From assembly GCA_038319625.1 (NCBI GenBank), contig JBBQDK010000014.1, positions 1-30,003 on the forward strand: a stretch of DNA of 30,003 nucleotides, in the 5' to 3' direction. Position 1 is the stretch's first letter, and every line of letters starts with the position of its first letter. The notes beneath the pieces were generated by a model. That model saw nothing but the letters and a program-made list of their open reading frames with translations, did no database searches and was not told the origin of the DNA. This document shows, piece after piece, positions 1-7,568 of this stretch. This stretch comes from JBBQDK01 sp038319625. Lineage in GTDB: Bacteria > Pseudomonadota > Gammaproteobacteria > JBBQDK01. Both the position numbers and the translations under genes were made by a program.

Positions 1-175
1 AGTACTGGGTTCTGCGCTTCTGGAATCATGAGATTCTGATTGGGGCAAAGGCCATTCCGGAGTGTATCCATCAGGCACTGATTAAATCCCCTCACCCCAA
101 CCCCTCTCCCTGAGGGAGAGGGGACTTGATTGCAGTTGACCCACAAATTCTGCGGAAGAGCCGAAAAGATCAACC
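1..175. other. Non-coding leader upstream of thiG, with REP-like hairpin
   Basis: No convincing gene is seen here. A near-perfect hairpin lies at 101-123: CCCCTCTCCCT, one base, then AGGGAGAGGGG. It follows a CCCCTCACCCCAA stretch. The same C-rich/G-rich motif sits inside the two MITE-like elements at 3625 and 8126, so this is probably a short relative of that dispersed repeat. thiS, which often precedes thiG, is not in the visible 175 bases; it may lie further upstream or elsewhere. Confidence 0.5.
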
Positions 176-988
176 ATGAACACACAGATTAAACCTGCTA
201 CGAAACCTGGCGCCGACCCGCTCGTCATCGCGGGAGTGACTTACCATTCGCGCCTCCTGGTCGGCACCGGCAAGTATCGCGATCTCGAAGAAACCCGTCG
301 CGCCATCGAGCTCAGTGGTGCGCAGATCATCACCGTCGCGATCCGCCGCACCAACATCGGTCAGACGCCAGGCGAACCGAATCTGCTCGACGTGTTGCCA
401 GCTTCACGCTACACCTATCTGCCCAATACGGCCGGCTGTTACACCAGTGCCGACGCTGTCCGCACCTGTCGTCTGGCGCGGGAACTGCTGGATGGCCACG
501 ACCTGGTGAAGCTGGAAGTGCTGGGCGACGAGAAGACCCTGTTCCCCGATATCATCCAGACGCTGGACGCCGCTGCGACGCTCATCAAGGACGGTTTCAA
601 GGTCATGGTCTATACCAACGACGATCCGATCATTGCCAAGCGCTTCGAGGAGCTGGGCTGTGTTGCGGTGATGCCACTGGCGGCACCGATCGGTTCCGGT
701 CTCGGCATCCGCAATCCCTACAACATCCTCACCATCGTCGAAAATGCCAAGGTCCCGATCATCGTCGACGCCGGCGTTGGCACAGCCTCGGACGCGGCGA
801 TCGCGATGGAACTCGGCTGCGGCGGTGTGCTCATGAATACCGCTATCGCCGGTGCGCGCGACCCAGTCCTCATGGCCTCGGCGATGAAAAAGGCCATCGA
901 GGCCGGGCGCGAAGCCTTCCTTGCCGGGCGCATTCCGCGCAAGCGTTTCGCGAGCGCCTCGTCACCTGTCGACGGGACCTTTTTCTGA
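176..988 (+). CDS. thiG: Thiazole synthase ThiG
   Basis: ThiG makes the thiazole phosphate moiety of thiamine from 1-deoxy-D-xylulose 5-phosphate, the glycine or tyrosine-derived imine and the ThiS thiocarboxylate, in the cytoplasm. The 270-residue protein has the usual length with a slightly long N-terminus. Family signatures are visible: LVGTGKY (28-34), LPNTAGCYTSADAV (82-95), LVKLEVLGD (110-118, with Lys112 the expected Schiff-base lysine), a GSGLGIRNP loop and IVDAGVGTASDA near the C-terminus. These are TIM-barrel phosphate- and substrate-binding loops. The ATG at 176 has only a weak purine-rich stretch upstream. trmB follows about 106 bases downstream in the same direction, an arrangement known from Pseudomonas and relatives. 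No thiS is visible in the window. Confidence 0.96.
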   Translation: MNTQIKPATKPGADPLVIAGVTYHSRLLVGTGKYRDLEETRRAIELSGAQIITVAIRRTNIGQTPGEPNLLDVLPASRYTYLPNTAGCYTSADAVRTCRLARELLDGHDLVKLEVLGDEKTLFPDIIQTLDAAATLIKDGFKVMVYTNDDPIIAKRFEELGCVAVMPLAAPIGSGLGIRNPYNILTIVENAKVPIIVDAGVGTASDAAIAMELGCGGVLMNTAIAGARDPVLMASAMKKAIEAGREAFLAGRIPRKRFASASSPVDGTFF

Positions 989-1094
989 TCCCGCGTTTTG
1001 CACGACAACATACGCTTGCGCACGCGCAGTACCGGCACCGACCACCCATCGGTGCTGGCGGTTCAAATCCTTACGTGACGCTGACGGCTAGACC

Positions 1095-1784
1095 ATGAGC
1101 GACCCCGCCAAGCATCGTCCCGTGCGCAGCTTCGTGCTGCGTCAGGGGCGCCTGACGGCCGGCCAGCAACGGGCCCTGGATACCTTATGGGATCACTACG
1201 GCATCGCAAGCTGTGATAGCCCGCTGGATCTGGACGCCGTGTTCGGGCGTCGGGCACCGCGCACTCTGGAGATAGGTTTCGGCAATGGCACCGCGCTCGC
1301 CACCATGGCGAGCGCGCATCCCGAGCGTGACTATCTTGGCATCGAGGTACATCGACCCGGGGTGGGCGCTTTGTTGCTGGCACTGGAAAAGGCCGGGCTG
1401 GAGAATGTACGAGTCATCAACTCCGACGCGGTCGCGGTGTTACGCACGTCGATAGCGGATGCCAGTCTGGCGGCTGTGCATGTGTATTTTCCCGATCCCT
1501 GGCCGAAGCTGCGCCACCACAAACGCCGCCTGATCCAGGCACCCTTCGCGGAACTGATTGCCCGCAAGCTATGTGTCGGGGCTTACTTGCACATGGCGAC
1601 CGACTGGGAAGACTATGCGCAGTACATGCTGGAGGTGATGGAGGTCGCGCCGGGCTTTAGCAATAGTTGTGGTGCCGGGCAATTCTCGCCACGGCCGGAC
1701 GAGCGCCCGCTGACCCGTTTCGAACAGCGCGGCCAGCGCCTCGGCCACCGGGTCTGGGATCTTTTTTACATCCGAACCGATTGA
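1095..1784 (+). CDS. trmB: tRNA (guanine-N7-)-methyltransferase TrmB
   Basis: TrmB uses S-adenosylmethionine to methylate N7 of guanine 46 in the variable loop of tRNAs. The 229-residue protein shows the SAM-binding glycine motif EIGFGNG (59-65), the following acidic loop GIEVHRPG (82-89), the family-diagnostic FPDPWPK (132-138) followed by HHKRR, the HMATDWEDYA motif and the C-terminal TRFEQRG-x-R-LGH-x-V-WDLFY block. Length is normal. It follows thiG on the same strand with about 106 bases between them and is probably transcribed with it. It is convergent with the FKBP gene, with a GC-rich hairpin at 1788-1816 between them. Confidence 0.96.
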   Translation: MSDPAKHRPVRSFVLRQGRLTAGQQRALDTLWDHYGIASCDSPLDLDAVFGRRAPRTLEIGFGNGTALATMASAHPERDYLGIEVHRPGVGALLLALEKAGLENVRVINSDAVAVLRTSIADASLAAVHVYFPDPWPKLRHHKRRLIQAPFAELIARKLCVGAYLHMATDWEDYAQYMLEVMEVAPGFSNSCGAGQFSPRPDERPLTRFEQRGQRLGHRVWDLFYIRTD

Positions 1785-1787
1785 AGC

Positions 1788-1816
1788 CCCGTGCCCGCCA
1801 TTGCGGCGGGCACGGG
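1788..1816. terminator. Hairpin between convergent trmB and slyD-like genes
   Basis: CCCGTGCCCGCC (1788-1799) pairs with GGCGGGCACGGG (1805-1816), a 12-bp perfect stem with a 5-base loop, four bases after the trmB stop and 31 bases beyond the stop of the convergent FKBP gene. There is no strong T-tract on either side, so it may be a bidirectional terminator or an mRNA 3'-end stabiliser. Confidence 0.6.
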
Positions 1817-1847
1817 AATACACAACTGATCGGGTGCCGCGAAACGA

Positions 1848-2333
1848 TCAATGCTCGTGGTCGTGACTGCCGTCGTGCACGTGACCGTGGGAGATTTCCT
1901 CATCCGTGGCGGCACGCACTTCCACGATTTCGACATCGAAATGCAGATTCATGCCCGCCAGCGGATGATTGGCGTCGAGCTTCACATTGCTCTCGGTCAC
2001 TTCCATGATGGTGAACGGAATCGGGCCGTTCGGTCCGTCTGCGAATACGCGCGTCCCGAGCGTGACGTCCATATCATCCGGGAACTGCTCGCGCGGTGCC
2101 TCGAATACGGCATTATCATCGCGCTCGCCGTAACCTTCGCTGGCGGCCACATCGATGCGCGACTTGAAACCGGCTTCGCTGCCTTCGAGCGCGGTCTCCA
2201 GGCCGGGGATGATATTGCCGTAACCGTGCAGATAGGTGAGCGGCTCACGCCCTGCGCTGCTGTCGACGGTGGTACCGCTGTCGTCGGTGAGTGTGTAGTG
2301 CATGGTCACGACCATGCCGTTGGCTGTCTTCAT
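1848..2333 (-). CDS. SlyD-type FKBP peptidyl-prolyl cis-trans isomerase
   Basis: This is a cytoplasmic FKBP-family prolyl isomerase and chaperone. The frame continues upstream, but the ATG at 2333 gives the normal SlyD N-terminus (MKTANGMVVTMHYTL). The FKBP core includes TYLHGYGNIIPGLETAL (33-49). The insert-in-flap region follows EGYGERDD and contains the APREQFPDD segment. HPLAGMNLHFDVEIVEV (123-139) closes the FKBP fold. The 161-residue chain ends in a short histidine-rich tail (HGHVHDGSHDHEH) that could bind nickel or other metals, as in SlyD, though far shorter than the E. coli tail. The gene is convergent with trmB and divergent from prk. It is either SlyD or the shorter paralogue group (FkpB/SlpA); the His tail and insert domain favour SlyD. 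Confidence 0.93.
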   Translation of the reverse strand: MKTANGMVVTMHYTLTDDSGTTVDSSAGREPLTYLHGYGNIIPGLETALEGSEAGFKSRIDVAASEGYGERDDNAVFEAPREQFPDDMDVTLGTRVFADGPNGPIPFTIMEVTESNVKLDANHPLAGMNLHFDVEIVEVRAATDEEISHGHVHDGSHDHEH

Positions 2334-2667
2334 GAGGAAAATCCTATAGCGAGTGGACACAAGGCCGCAGGGCCTGCCGCCACTATACTCCAGGGGCGTG
2401 CAAATCTCGCCAATTAATTGCACAAATCCCTGTAGAAGCAGGGCACTGCAGGAACGACGCCCGATAATTACTGCGCACAGGCAGCTTGTCTGACCCTGTT
2501 GAATGATGCTTCAATATGCACCCGATCGGTTACACTATAGGGCGGTTCTGTGACAATTGTTTAGCACCGCGCCATCCGGGCATTCTGCACTATCACGAAA
2601 AGACCTTGCGGGGCCTTTTCGTGATTCGGCATAAATTTATGTAACAACAGTTTTGAGGAGCCTTTTA
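2334..2667. promoter_or_regulatory. Divergent slyD-like/prk control region
   Basis: About 330 bases without a gene separate the divergent FKBP gene and prk. An inverted repeat TTGAA-N6-TTCAA lies at 2499-2514. A -10-like TACACTATAG follows at 2531-2540, with no good -35 hexamer at the normal distance. Such dyads are typical of operators, and prk is often controlled by the LysR-type regulator CbbR, so this is a candidate operator. The exact T-N11-A LysR signature is not met, so the CbbR link is inference. Confidence 0.35.
2592..2625 (+). promoter_or_regulatory. Stable hairpin in the prk leader
   Basis: ATCACGAAAAG (2592-2602) pairs exactly with CTTTTCGTGAT (2615-2625), and further wobble or CC/GG pairing is possible in the inner bases. 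It ends 42 bases before the prk ATG and has no T-tract after it, so it does not look like a terminator, and no plus-strand gene lies upstream to be terminated. It may be a leader stem-loop affecting prk mRNA stability or translation. Confidence 0.45.
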
Positions 2668-3555
2668 ATGTCCAAGAAGCACCCCGTTATCGCGGTCACC
2701 GGCTCGTCCGGAGCCGGCACCACCACCGTCAAGGTGGCCTTCGAACACATCTTTCGTCGTGAAGGAGTGAACCCGCTGGTTATCGAAGGTGACAGCTACC
2801 ACGGTTTCAACCGCAAGGAAATGAAGGCTGCCATCGACAAGGCCGCCAAGCAGGGCAAGACCTTGAGCCACTTCGGTCCCGATGCCAATCTGTTCGGCAC
2901 TATCGAAGAGACTTTCAAGGAATATGGCAAGACCGGCGCCTGCAAACGCCGCTATTACCTGCACAGCGATGAAGAAGCCGAGCCTTATGGCCAGAATCCG
3001 GGCGAGTTCACGCCCTGGGAAACCATTCCGAAAGGCACCGACCTGCTCTTTTATGAAGGCTTGCACGGCGGTGTAGTCACCGACAAGGTGAATGCCGCGC
3101 AACACGTCGACATGCTGATCGGCGTGGTGCCGATCGTAAACCTCGAATGGATACAGAAGATCCATCGCGACTGTGCCCAGCGCGGCTATTCCGCCGAGGC
3201 CGTCACCGACACCATCCTGCGCCGCATGTACGACTACGTGCATTACATTACACCGCAGTTCTCGCGCACCGACATCAACTTCCAGCGCGTTCCGACGGTG
3301 GACACCTCCAATCCATTCATCGCCCGTGACATCCCGACCCCGGACGAAAGTTTCGTGGTAATCCGCTTCCGCGACCCGGCCGAACAGCGTGTCGATTTCC
3401 CCTATCTGCTCAACATGCTGGACGGCTCGTTCATGTCGCGACGCAACACCATGGTGGTGCCGGGCGGCAAGATGGGTTTCGCCATCGAAATCATTCTGGC
3501 CCCGATCATCGAGCACATGATGAGCGAGTCGCGCGCCGGCTCGCGCAAAAAGTAG
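2668..3555 (+). CDS. prk: Phosphoribulokinase (class I, proteobacterial)
   Basis: This cytoplasmic kinase phosphorylates ribulose 5-phosphate to ribulose 1,5-bisphosphate with ATP, supplying the CO2 acceptor of the Calvin cycle. The 295-residue length matches bacterial class I enzymes. The P-loop GSSGAGTT is at 12-19. The GDSYHGFNR segment (41-49) carries the expected catalytic aspartate (Asp42). HFGPDAN (68-74) and FYEGLHGG (128-135) are family blocks, and the C-terminus contains LLNMLDGSFMSRRNTMVVPGGKMG. The frame stays open a few codons upstream from a TTG at 2653, but the ATG at 2668 has a strong GAGGAG site (2655-2660) seven bases away. No RuBisCO or other cbb gene is visible nearby, so prk is solitary here. 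It is the main evidence for an autotrophic host. Confidence 0.97.
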   Translation: MSKKHPVIAVTGSSGAGTTTVKVAFEHIFRREGVNPLVIEGDSYHGFNRKEMKAAIDKAAKQGKTLSHFGPDANLFGTIEETFKEYGKTGACKRRYYLHSDEEAEPYGQNPGEFTPWETIPKGTDLLFYEGLHGGVVTDKVNAAQHVDMLIGVVPIVNLEWIQKIHRDCAQRGYSAEAVTDTILRRMYDYVHYITPQFSRTDINFQRVPTVDTSNPFIARDIPTPDESFVVIRFRDPAEQRVDFPYLLNMLDGSFMSRRNTMVVPGGKMGFAIEIILAPIIEHMMSESRAGSRKK

Positions 3556-3580
3556 ACTGCACGGGTAATACCCCATATCC

Positions 3581-3603
3581 CTCCCCCTCGGGAGAGAGAT
3601 TTT
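3581..3603 (+). terminator. Weak possible terminator after prk
   Basis: CTCCC (3581-3585) pairs with GGGAG (3590-3594) over a four-base loop and is followed within a few bases by TTTT (3600-3603). The stem is only five pairs long. It may instead be a decayed piece of the C-rich/G-rich repeat family found nearby. Confidence 0.25.
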
Positions 3604-3624
3604 ACGGGACGGCAGCGACGCATC

Positions 3625-3929
3625 CAGTGGTCTGCTCCGTAATTCTTTGAACTTATGCCGCATGCTCGCTAAGTACCGAGGTTTGGAAGAACGTCCCTGC
3701 ACCCTTCGCGCTACGCGCTCTTCCCTTCGGGAGAAGGACACGACTGTATGGATGCAGGAGGTAGGGCAACGCCGGGAGCAGTTGCCGAGATGAGGGGATC
3801 ATATACCCCCTCACCCCAACCCTCTCCCGCAGGGAGAGGGAGAAACTGCCACCGGAATGCTTCATGATCTGGTGGATTGCGATTCTCGGTGCTTGAATTA
3901 AGTTCCAAGAATTACGGAGCACACCACTG
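3625..3929 (+). mobile_element. MITE-like element, copy 1 (305 bp)
   Basis: This is a non-coding element bounded by terminal inverted repeats of about 31 bases: left at 3625-3655 beginning CAGTGGTCTGCTCCGTAATT, right at 3899-3929 ending in the complement. The two ends differ at only two positions. The interior carries a CCCTCTCCC/GGGAGAGGG hairpin (3820-3840) and a second CTTCCC/GGGA-type inverted stretch. A near-identical copy in the same orientation lies at 8126-8431. No target-site duplication is evident (ATC on the left, CAA on the right), and no transposase with matching ends is visible in the window. It lies in the intergenic space between prk and the FIST gene. Confidence 0.8.
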
Positions 3930-4071
3930 CAATCTGGATTGAGCGCCCGCGAAATCTGAGACTGTGGAGCTCATAAAGGATCCGGCCCTGCGGGCCGGCC
4001 TCGGGCTGTTCAAAATCACCAGCGGCGATGTTGTCGCCCCGCACTACCCAGCGCATATCACTGTTACCGCA

Positions 4072-5211
4072 ATGAAAAAACCCAACATGGATCGATTTCT
4101 ACTGGCGTACGCCACCGACCCGCAGGCCAGCGCCGAGCAGATCACCGCGCAATTGCTGACACAGTTGGAGAATGTGCCGGACACGGCCAACCTCGGCTTC
4201 CTGTATCTCACCGATTCGCTCGCCGAATCCGCGCAGCAGATTCTCGAACAGCTGCGTACGCGCACCGGCGTCGAACACTGGGTGGGCAGCGTCGGCATGG
4301 GTATATCCTGCACCGGTCAGGAGTTCTACGACACGCCGGCCGCGACGCTACTGATCGGGGCGTTTCCCGACGCGGCGTTTCGGGTATTCAGCGGCGTAGA
4401 CAATGCCCTGGACGGCTTTATCGCGCAGTTCGAGACGTGGTATCGGGCGGGTCAGGTACATGTCGCTATGGTGCACGGCGACCCGGCCAATCAGGAACTG
4501 CCGCAACTGATTGCACATCTGCCGGAGGTCATGCCCGGCGGTTTTCTGGTTGGCGGCATCACCTCTTCCAATACCCGCAATCTGCAGATCGCCGACCGCA
4601 TTACCGCAGGCGGGCTGTCCGGCGTGATCTTCAATGAGCAGGTCCAAATCGTCACCGGCCTGAGTCAAGGCTGTTCACCAATCGGACCCAAGCACGTCAT
4701 CACCGCCTGCGAGCACAACATCATCTCGCACATCGACAATCGACCGGCTCTGGATGTGTTCTACGAGGATATCGGCGAGTTGCTGGCACGCGACCTGAAC
4801 CGCGTCGCCGGCTATATCTTTGCCGGCCTGCCCATTGCCGGTTCGGACAAGCCCGATTATCTGGTGCGTAACCTGATCGGCGTCGATATCGACCGCAAAC
4901 TGCTCGGCATCGGCGACATTGTCGAGCCCGGCCAAACCATTATGTTCTGTCGTCGCGACGGCGCCAGCGCGCTGGAAGATCTGCACCGCATGCTGGCGGA
5001 TGTCCAGCAACGCAGCGGTCGCACGGCACGTGGTGCGGTTTATTATTCCTGCCTGGGTCGCGGCCGCGATCTGTTCGGTCAGCACTCCGAGGAACTGCAA
5101 GCGATCCGCGACGTGCTCGGCGACATTCCCCTGGTCGGTTTCTACGCCAACGGCGAGATCTGCCACAATCGTTTGTACGGCTTCACCGGCGTGCTGTCAT
5201 TGTTCCTCTGA
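4072..5211 (+). CDS. FIST domain (FIST_N + FIST_C) sensor protein
   Basis: FIST proteins are small-ligand-sensing modules, proposed to bind amino-acid-like ligands, usually linked to signal transduction; this copy stands alone with no output domain. The N-terminal FIST region begins at MDRFLLAYATDP and continues through TANLGFLYLTDSLAESA and HWVGSVGMGISCTGQEFYDTPA. VMPGGFLVGGITSSNTRN marks the middle. The C-terminal half has GCSPIGPKHVITACEHNII, and the family-typical end is YYSCLGRGRDLFGQHSEELQAIRDVLGDIPLVGFYANGEICHNRLYGFTGVLSLF. The frame is open back to a GTG at 3964, but family members start near the Met at 4072 or 4087, and neither candidate has a clear ribosome-binding site. About 379 residues from 4072. 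It lies just inside MITE copy 1. Confidence 0.88.
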   Translation: MKKPNMDRFLLAYATDPQASAEQITAQLLTQLENVPDTANLGFLYLTDSLAESAQQILEQLRTRTGVEHWVGSVGMGISCTGQEFYDTPAATLLIGAFPDAAFRVFSGVDNALDGFIAQFETWYRAGQVHVAMVHGDPANQELPQLIAHLPEVMPGGFLVGGITSSNTRNLQIADRITAGGLSGVIFNEQVQIVTGLSQGCSPIGPKHVITACEHNIISHIDNRPALDVFYEDIGELLARDLNRVAGYIFAGLPIAGSDKPDYLVRNLIGVDIDRKLLGIGDIVEPGQTIMFCRRDGASALEDLHRMLADVQQRSGRTARGAVYYSCLGRGRDLFGQHSEELQAIRDVLGDIPLVGFYANGEICHNRLYGFTGVLSLFL

Positions 5212-5583
5212 TTTCACGGCGAGATTGCACAAGACATCTGGACCACCTCCAGTCCTGCGCGAATTGCCCAGGTTTTTTCTGCATTGCTGCGAAAACTAAA
5301 ATCGTGTGACCCGGAGCATTTCTGCTCACGCCACGCACTATCACGAATCACCGCATAGCTACTGATACCAATACAGATAGTTCGCAAGCATTTGTCATGC
5401 ATTTGTTTCGCGACTGATGCACATCCCGGGCACCGACATTGCATGCATGAGCAGTGATATGCAGACACTGCAACAGAGCGCTTGCCTTGCGCACGAGATG
5501 GTCCTATAAATACGTTACAGGGACGCATTGCACACGGCCCTCAAGTACAACCTTATGCAGCACGCAGGACTGGAGCAGATGCT
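5212..5583. other. Intergenic region, 372 bases, nothing recognised
   Basis: No gene or RNA was recognised. An open frame extends upstream of the next gene from 5482, but its predicted residues do not resemble that family, and the ribosome-binding site favours the ATG at 5584. A short CACTATCACGAA string near 5337 also occurs at the base of the prk leader hairpin (2588-2599), probably by chance. Confidence 0.4.
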
Positions 5584-5880
5584 ATGCCAGTAGAACACGA
5601 TCCGAAAGTAGGTGGGTGGTTCAAAACGGCCACGGGCCAGACGTTCGAAGTTGTCGCACTGGACGAAGAGGACGGTACTGTCGAAATCCAGTATTACGAT
5701 GGCACGGTAGAGGAACTGGATATGGACACCTGGGAAGAACTCGCGATGGAACCCGTCGAGCCGCCGGAAGACTGGTCGGGTTCCATGGATATCGAGCGCG
5801 AGGATTACGGCGTCGATCTGGAACAAAACCCTCACGAAAGTTGGGGCAGCCCATTGGACGATATTGATCGCGAAGAATAA
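5584..5880 (+). CDS. Small acidic protein, DUF6763-like
   Basis: The 98-residue protein is strongly acidic. It contains a small beta-rich core GWFKTATGQTFEVVALDEED, then GTVEIQYYDGTVEELDMDTW, then the PVEPPEDWSGSMDIEREDYG segment. This pattern matches a small uncharacterised gammaproteobacterial family I recall as DUF6763; no biochemical function is known to me. The start is chosen because GGAG at 5572-5575 lies eight bases before ATG 5584, and homologues begin at this point. It stands alone between the FIST gene and the HDOD gene, all on the plus strand but with large gaps, so an operon is unlikely. Confidence 0.82.
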   Translation: MPVEHDPKVGGWFKTATGQTFEVVALDEEDGTVEIQYYDGTVEELDMDTWEELAMEPVEPPEDWSGSMDIEREDYGVDLEQNPHESWGSPLDDIDREE

Positions 5881-6075
5881 TCTTCGTAGCTACGCAGCAC
5901 GCCCTCGCAGCCAGAAATTCACCACTCAGCGGCATAACAACCGCAGACAACGCGTGGCCGGCCCGGTCACGCATTTGTGACGACCGTCACAGGCCCGCGA
6001 TCAAGATAGCTGCGTGCGGCCCGATACGAATTACGGGGAAGCATTTTTTCCGTTTCAGTATCAGACAACTCCGCC

Positions 6076-7446
6076 ATGGCTATTCCTGCCTCCATCAAAC
6101 ATTACCTGGACGGTGAAGGGATCGACTATCAGGTCATCGTCGCCACACACGCCGTGCTGCAAAACGCCAGCGTGGTTCAGGCACAGGCCGTCAAGGATTG
6201 GCGCGGCACACTGCTGGCCATATTCCCGAGCGACCACCAGGTCGATCTGGACGCACTGAACAAACAATTACAACGTGAATTCGTCATCGCAGCCGCGCCC
6301 ACCGCCGTGGCAGGGTTTCAGGATTGTTCGACAGACGCGCTGCCACCACTACCCGTCGTATACGGTCTCAGGACCATTATTGACAGCAGCCTGAACGGCA
6401 TCGACCCGATTTATTTCCAGTCCGGCAATGACAGCGAACTGATTCGTGTGACTGCACGCGGTTTCACCTTACTGCAGCAGAACGCCTGGCACGGCGAAAA
6501 CATTGCGCAACGTTCCGTCATGCCAGTGCCCGCACACAGCCCGACACCAGTCGTCGCAGATGCCGGTAGCGCACCAACCCACCCCGTACGACGCACAGTC
6601 AAGGCGCGCATTCAACGACTCACGGAATTGCCGCCGATGCCGGAGATGGCGCAACGCATCCTGCAACTGCGCGTCAATCCCTATGGCAGCGTACATGACC
6701 TGGCGCGTATTGTGGCACTCGACCCGAGCCTCGCCGCACAGGTGATCCGCTACGCATCGTCACCGTTGTTCGGTTATCGCGGCAAACTGGACTCCATACA
6801 GGATGCCATCTCCCGCGTGCTCGGTTACGACATGGTGATGGATATTGCCTTCGGCATCGCCACCGGGCGCGCTTTCCGCATCCCCCTCGACGGCCCCCTG
6901 GGGTTGCGAGCCTTCTGGCACGACGCGGTCTACACTGCCGCGCTCACCCAGGCGCTGAGCAAATTGTTGCCGCCGCCGCAGCGCCTGCGTCCCGGTCTCG
7001 CCTATCTGGCCGGGCTGCTGCACGACTTCGGGTTTCTGCTGTGCGGTCATTTGTATCCTGTCGAGTTCGCGCATTTCAATCAGGCACTGCTGGCCGAGCC
7101 GCAGCGTGCCTTGCTCGATTTGGAGATGGAGCTACTGGGTACAACCCATGTCGAGCTTGGCACCTGGCTGATGGAAGCCTGGCAGATGCCGGCGGAGATC
7201 ATCACTACCGTTAGCGAGCACCACAACCCGAACTATGACGGCCTCCACGCGAGCTATCCACTGCTGGTCCGACTAGCCAAAAGACTACTGCAATCCAGAG
7301 GCATCGCCGGATATGTGGACGACAGCATCGTAGTACCCGACTTCGGCACGCTCGACCTGAGCGAAGCGCAGGTCGAAGCCATGCTGGAATCGGTTGTGGC
7401 GGGGGCTGCGACGCTGGATGACATGGCGATTCAGATTGCTGCCTGA
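6076..7446 (+). CDS. YbaK-like / HDOD domain fusion protein
   Basis: This is a cytoplasmic signalling protein of 456 residues. Residues 1-140 resemble the YbaK/prolyl-tRNA editing-like fold (SIKHYLDGEGIDYQVIVATH at the start, a FQSGNDSELIRVTARGF segment near 115-131). A short linker leads into an HDOD domain from about 180 (IQRLTELPPMPEMAQRILQL, RIVALDPSLAAQVIRYASSP) to about 410. HDOD domains are HD-fold relatives in which catalytic residues are usually degenerate and which mediate regulatory protein interactions. Here one His-Asp pair is visible in AGLLHDFG (312-319), so hydrolase activity is unproven. No ribosome-binding site is obvious before ATG 6076. Stand-alone YbaK-like/HDOD fusions occur in gammaproteobacteria; their role is unknown. 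Confidence 0.88.
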   Translation: MAIPASIKHYLDGEGIDYQVIVATHAVLQNASVVQAQAVKDWRGTLLAIFPSDHQVDLDALNKQLQREFVIAAAPTAVAGFQDCSTDALPPLPVVYGLRTIIDSSLNGIDPIYFQSGNDSELIRVTARGFTLLQQNAWHGENIAQRSVMPVPAHSPTPVVADAGSAPTHPVRRTVKARIQRLTELPPMPEMAQRILQLRVNPYGSVHDLARIVALDPSLAAQVIRYASSPLFGYRGKLDSIQDAISRVLGYDMVMDIAFGIATGRAFRIPLDGPLGLRAFWHDAVYTAALTQALSKLLPPPQRLRPGLAYLAGLLHDFGFLLCGHLYPVEFAHFNQALLAEPQRALLDLEMELLGTTHVELGTWLMEAWQMPAEIITTVSEHHNPNYDGLHASYPLLVRLAKRLLQSRGIAGYVDDSIVVPDFGTLDLSEAQVEAMLESVVAGAATLDDMAIQIAA

Positions 7447-7470
7447 GTCGTCCCCAAGCGTAATTTTTGT

Positions 7471-7493
7471 GAACTATACTGAACTATACTTAA
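7471..7493 (+). promoter_or_regulatory. Tandem -10-like repeat with RpoS-type extended -10
   Basis: GAACTATACT is repeated perfectly head-to-tail (7471-7480 and 7481-7490). The second copy runs into CTATACTTAA (7484-7493), which matches the extended -10 consensus of sigma-S-dependent promoters. No good -35 hexamer is seen at 17 bases, as is common for such promoters. It would drive the small membrane protein gene starting at 7569. Confidence 0.45.
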
Positions 7494-7568
7494 ATCATAG
7501 CGTATCGGAGTACAACACCACATAACCCTTATAAACCTTATATTTAGCGTAGTAGAGAGGAGGCGATC

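Noticed and set aside
2665..3741. Long minus-strand open frame (about 358 codons) opposite prk
   Set aside because: It is antisense to an unambiguous phosphoribulokinase, its residues show no family pattern, and it continues into the MITE-like element.
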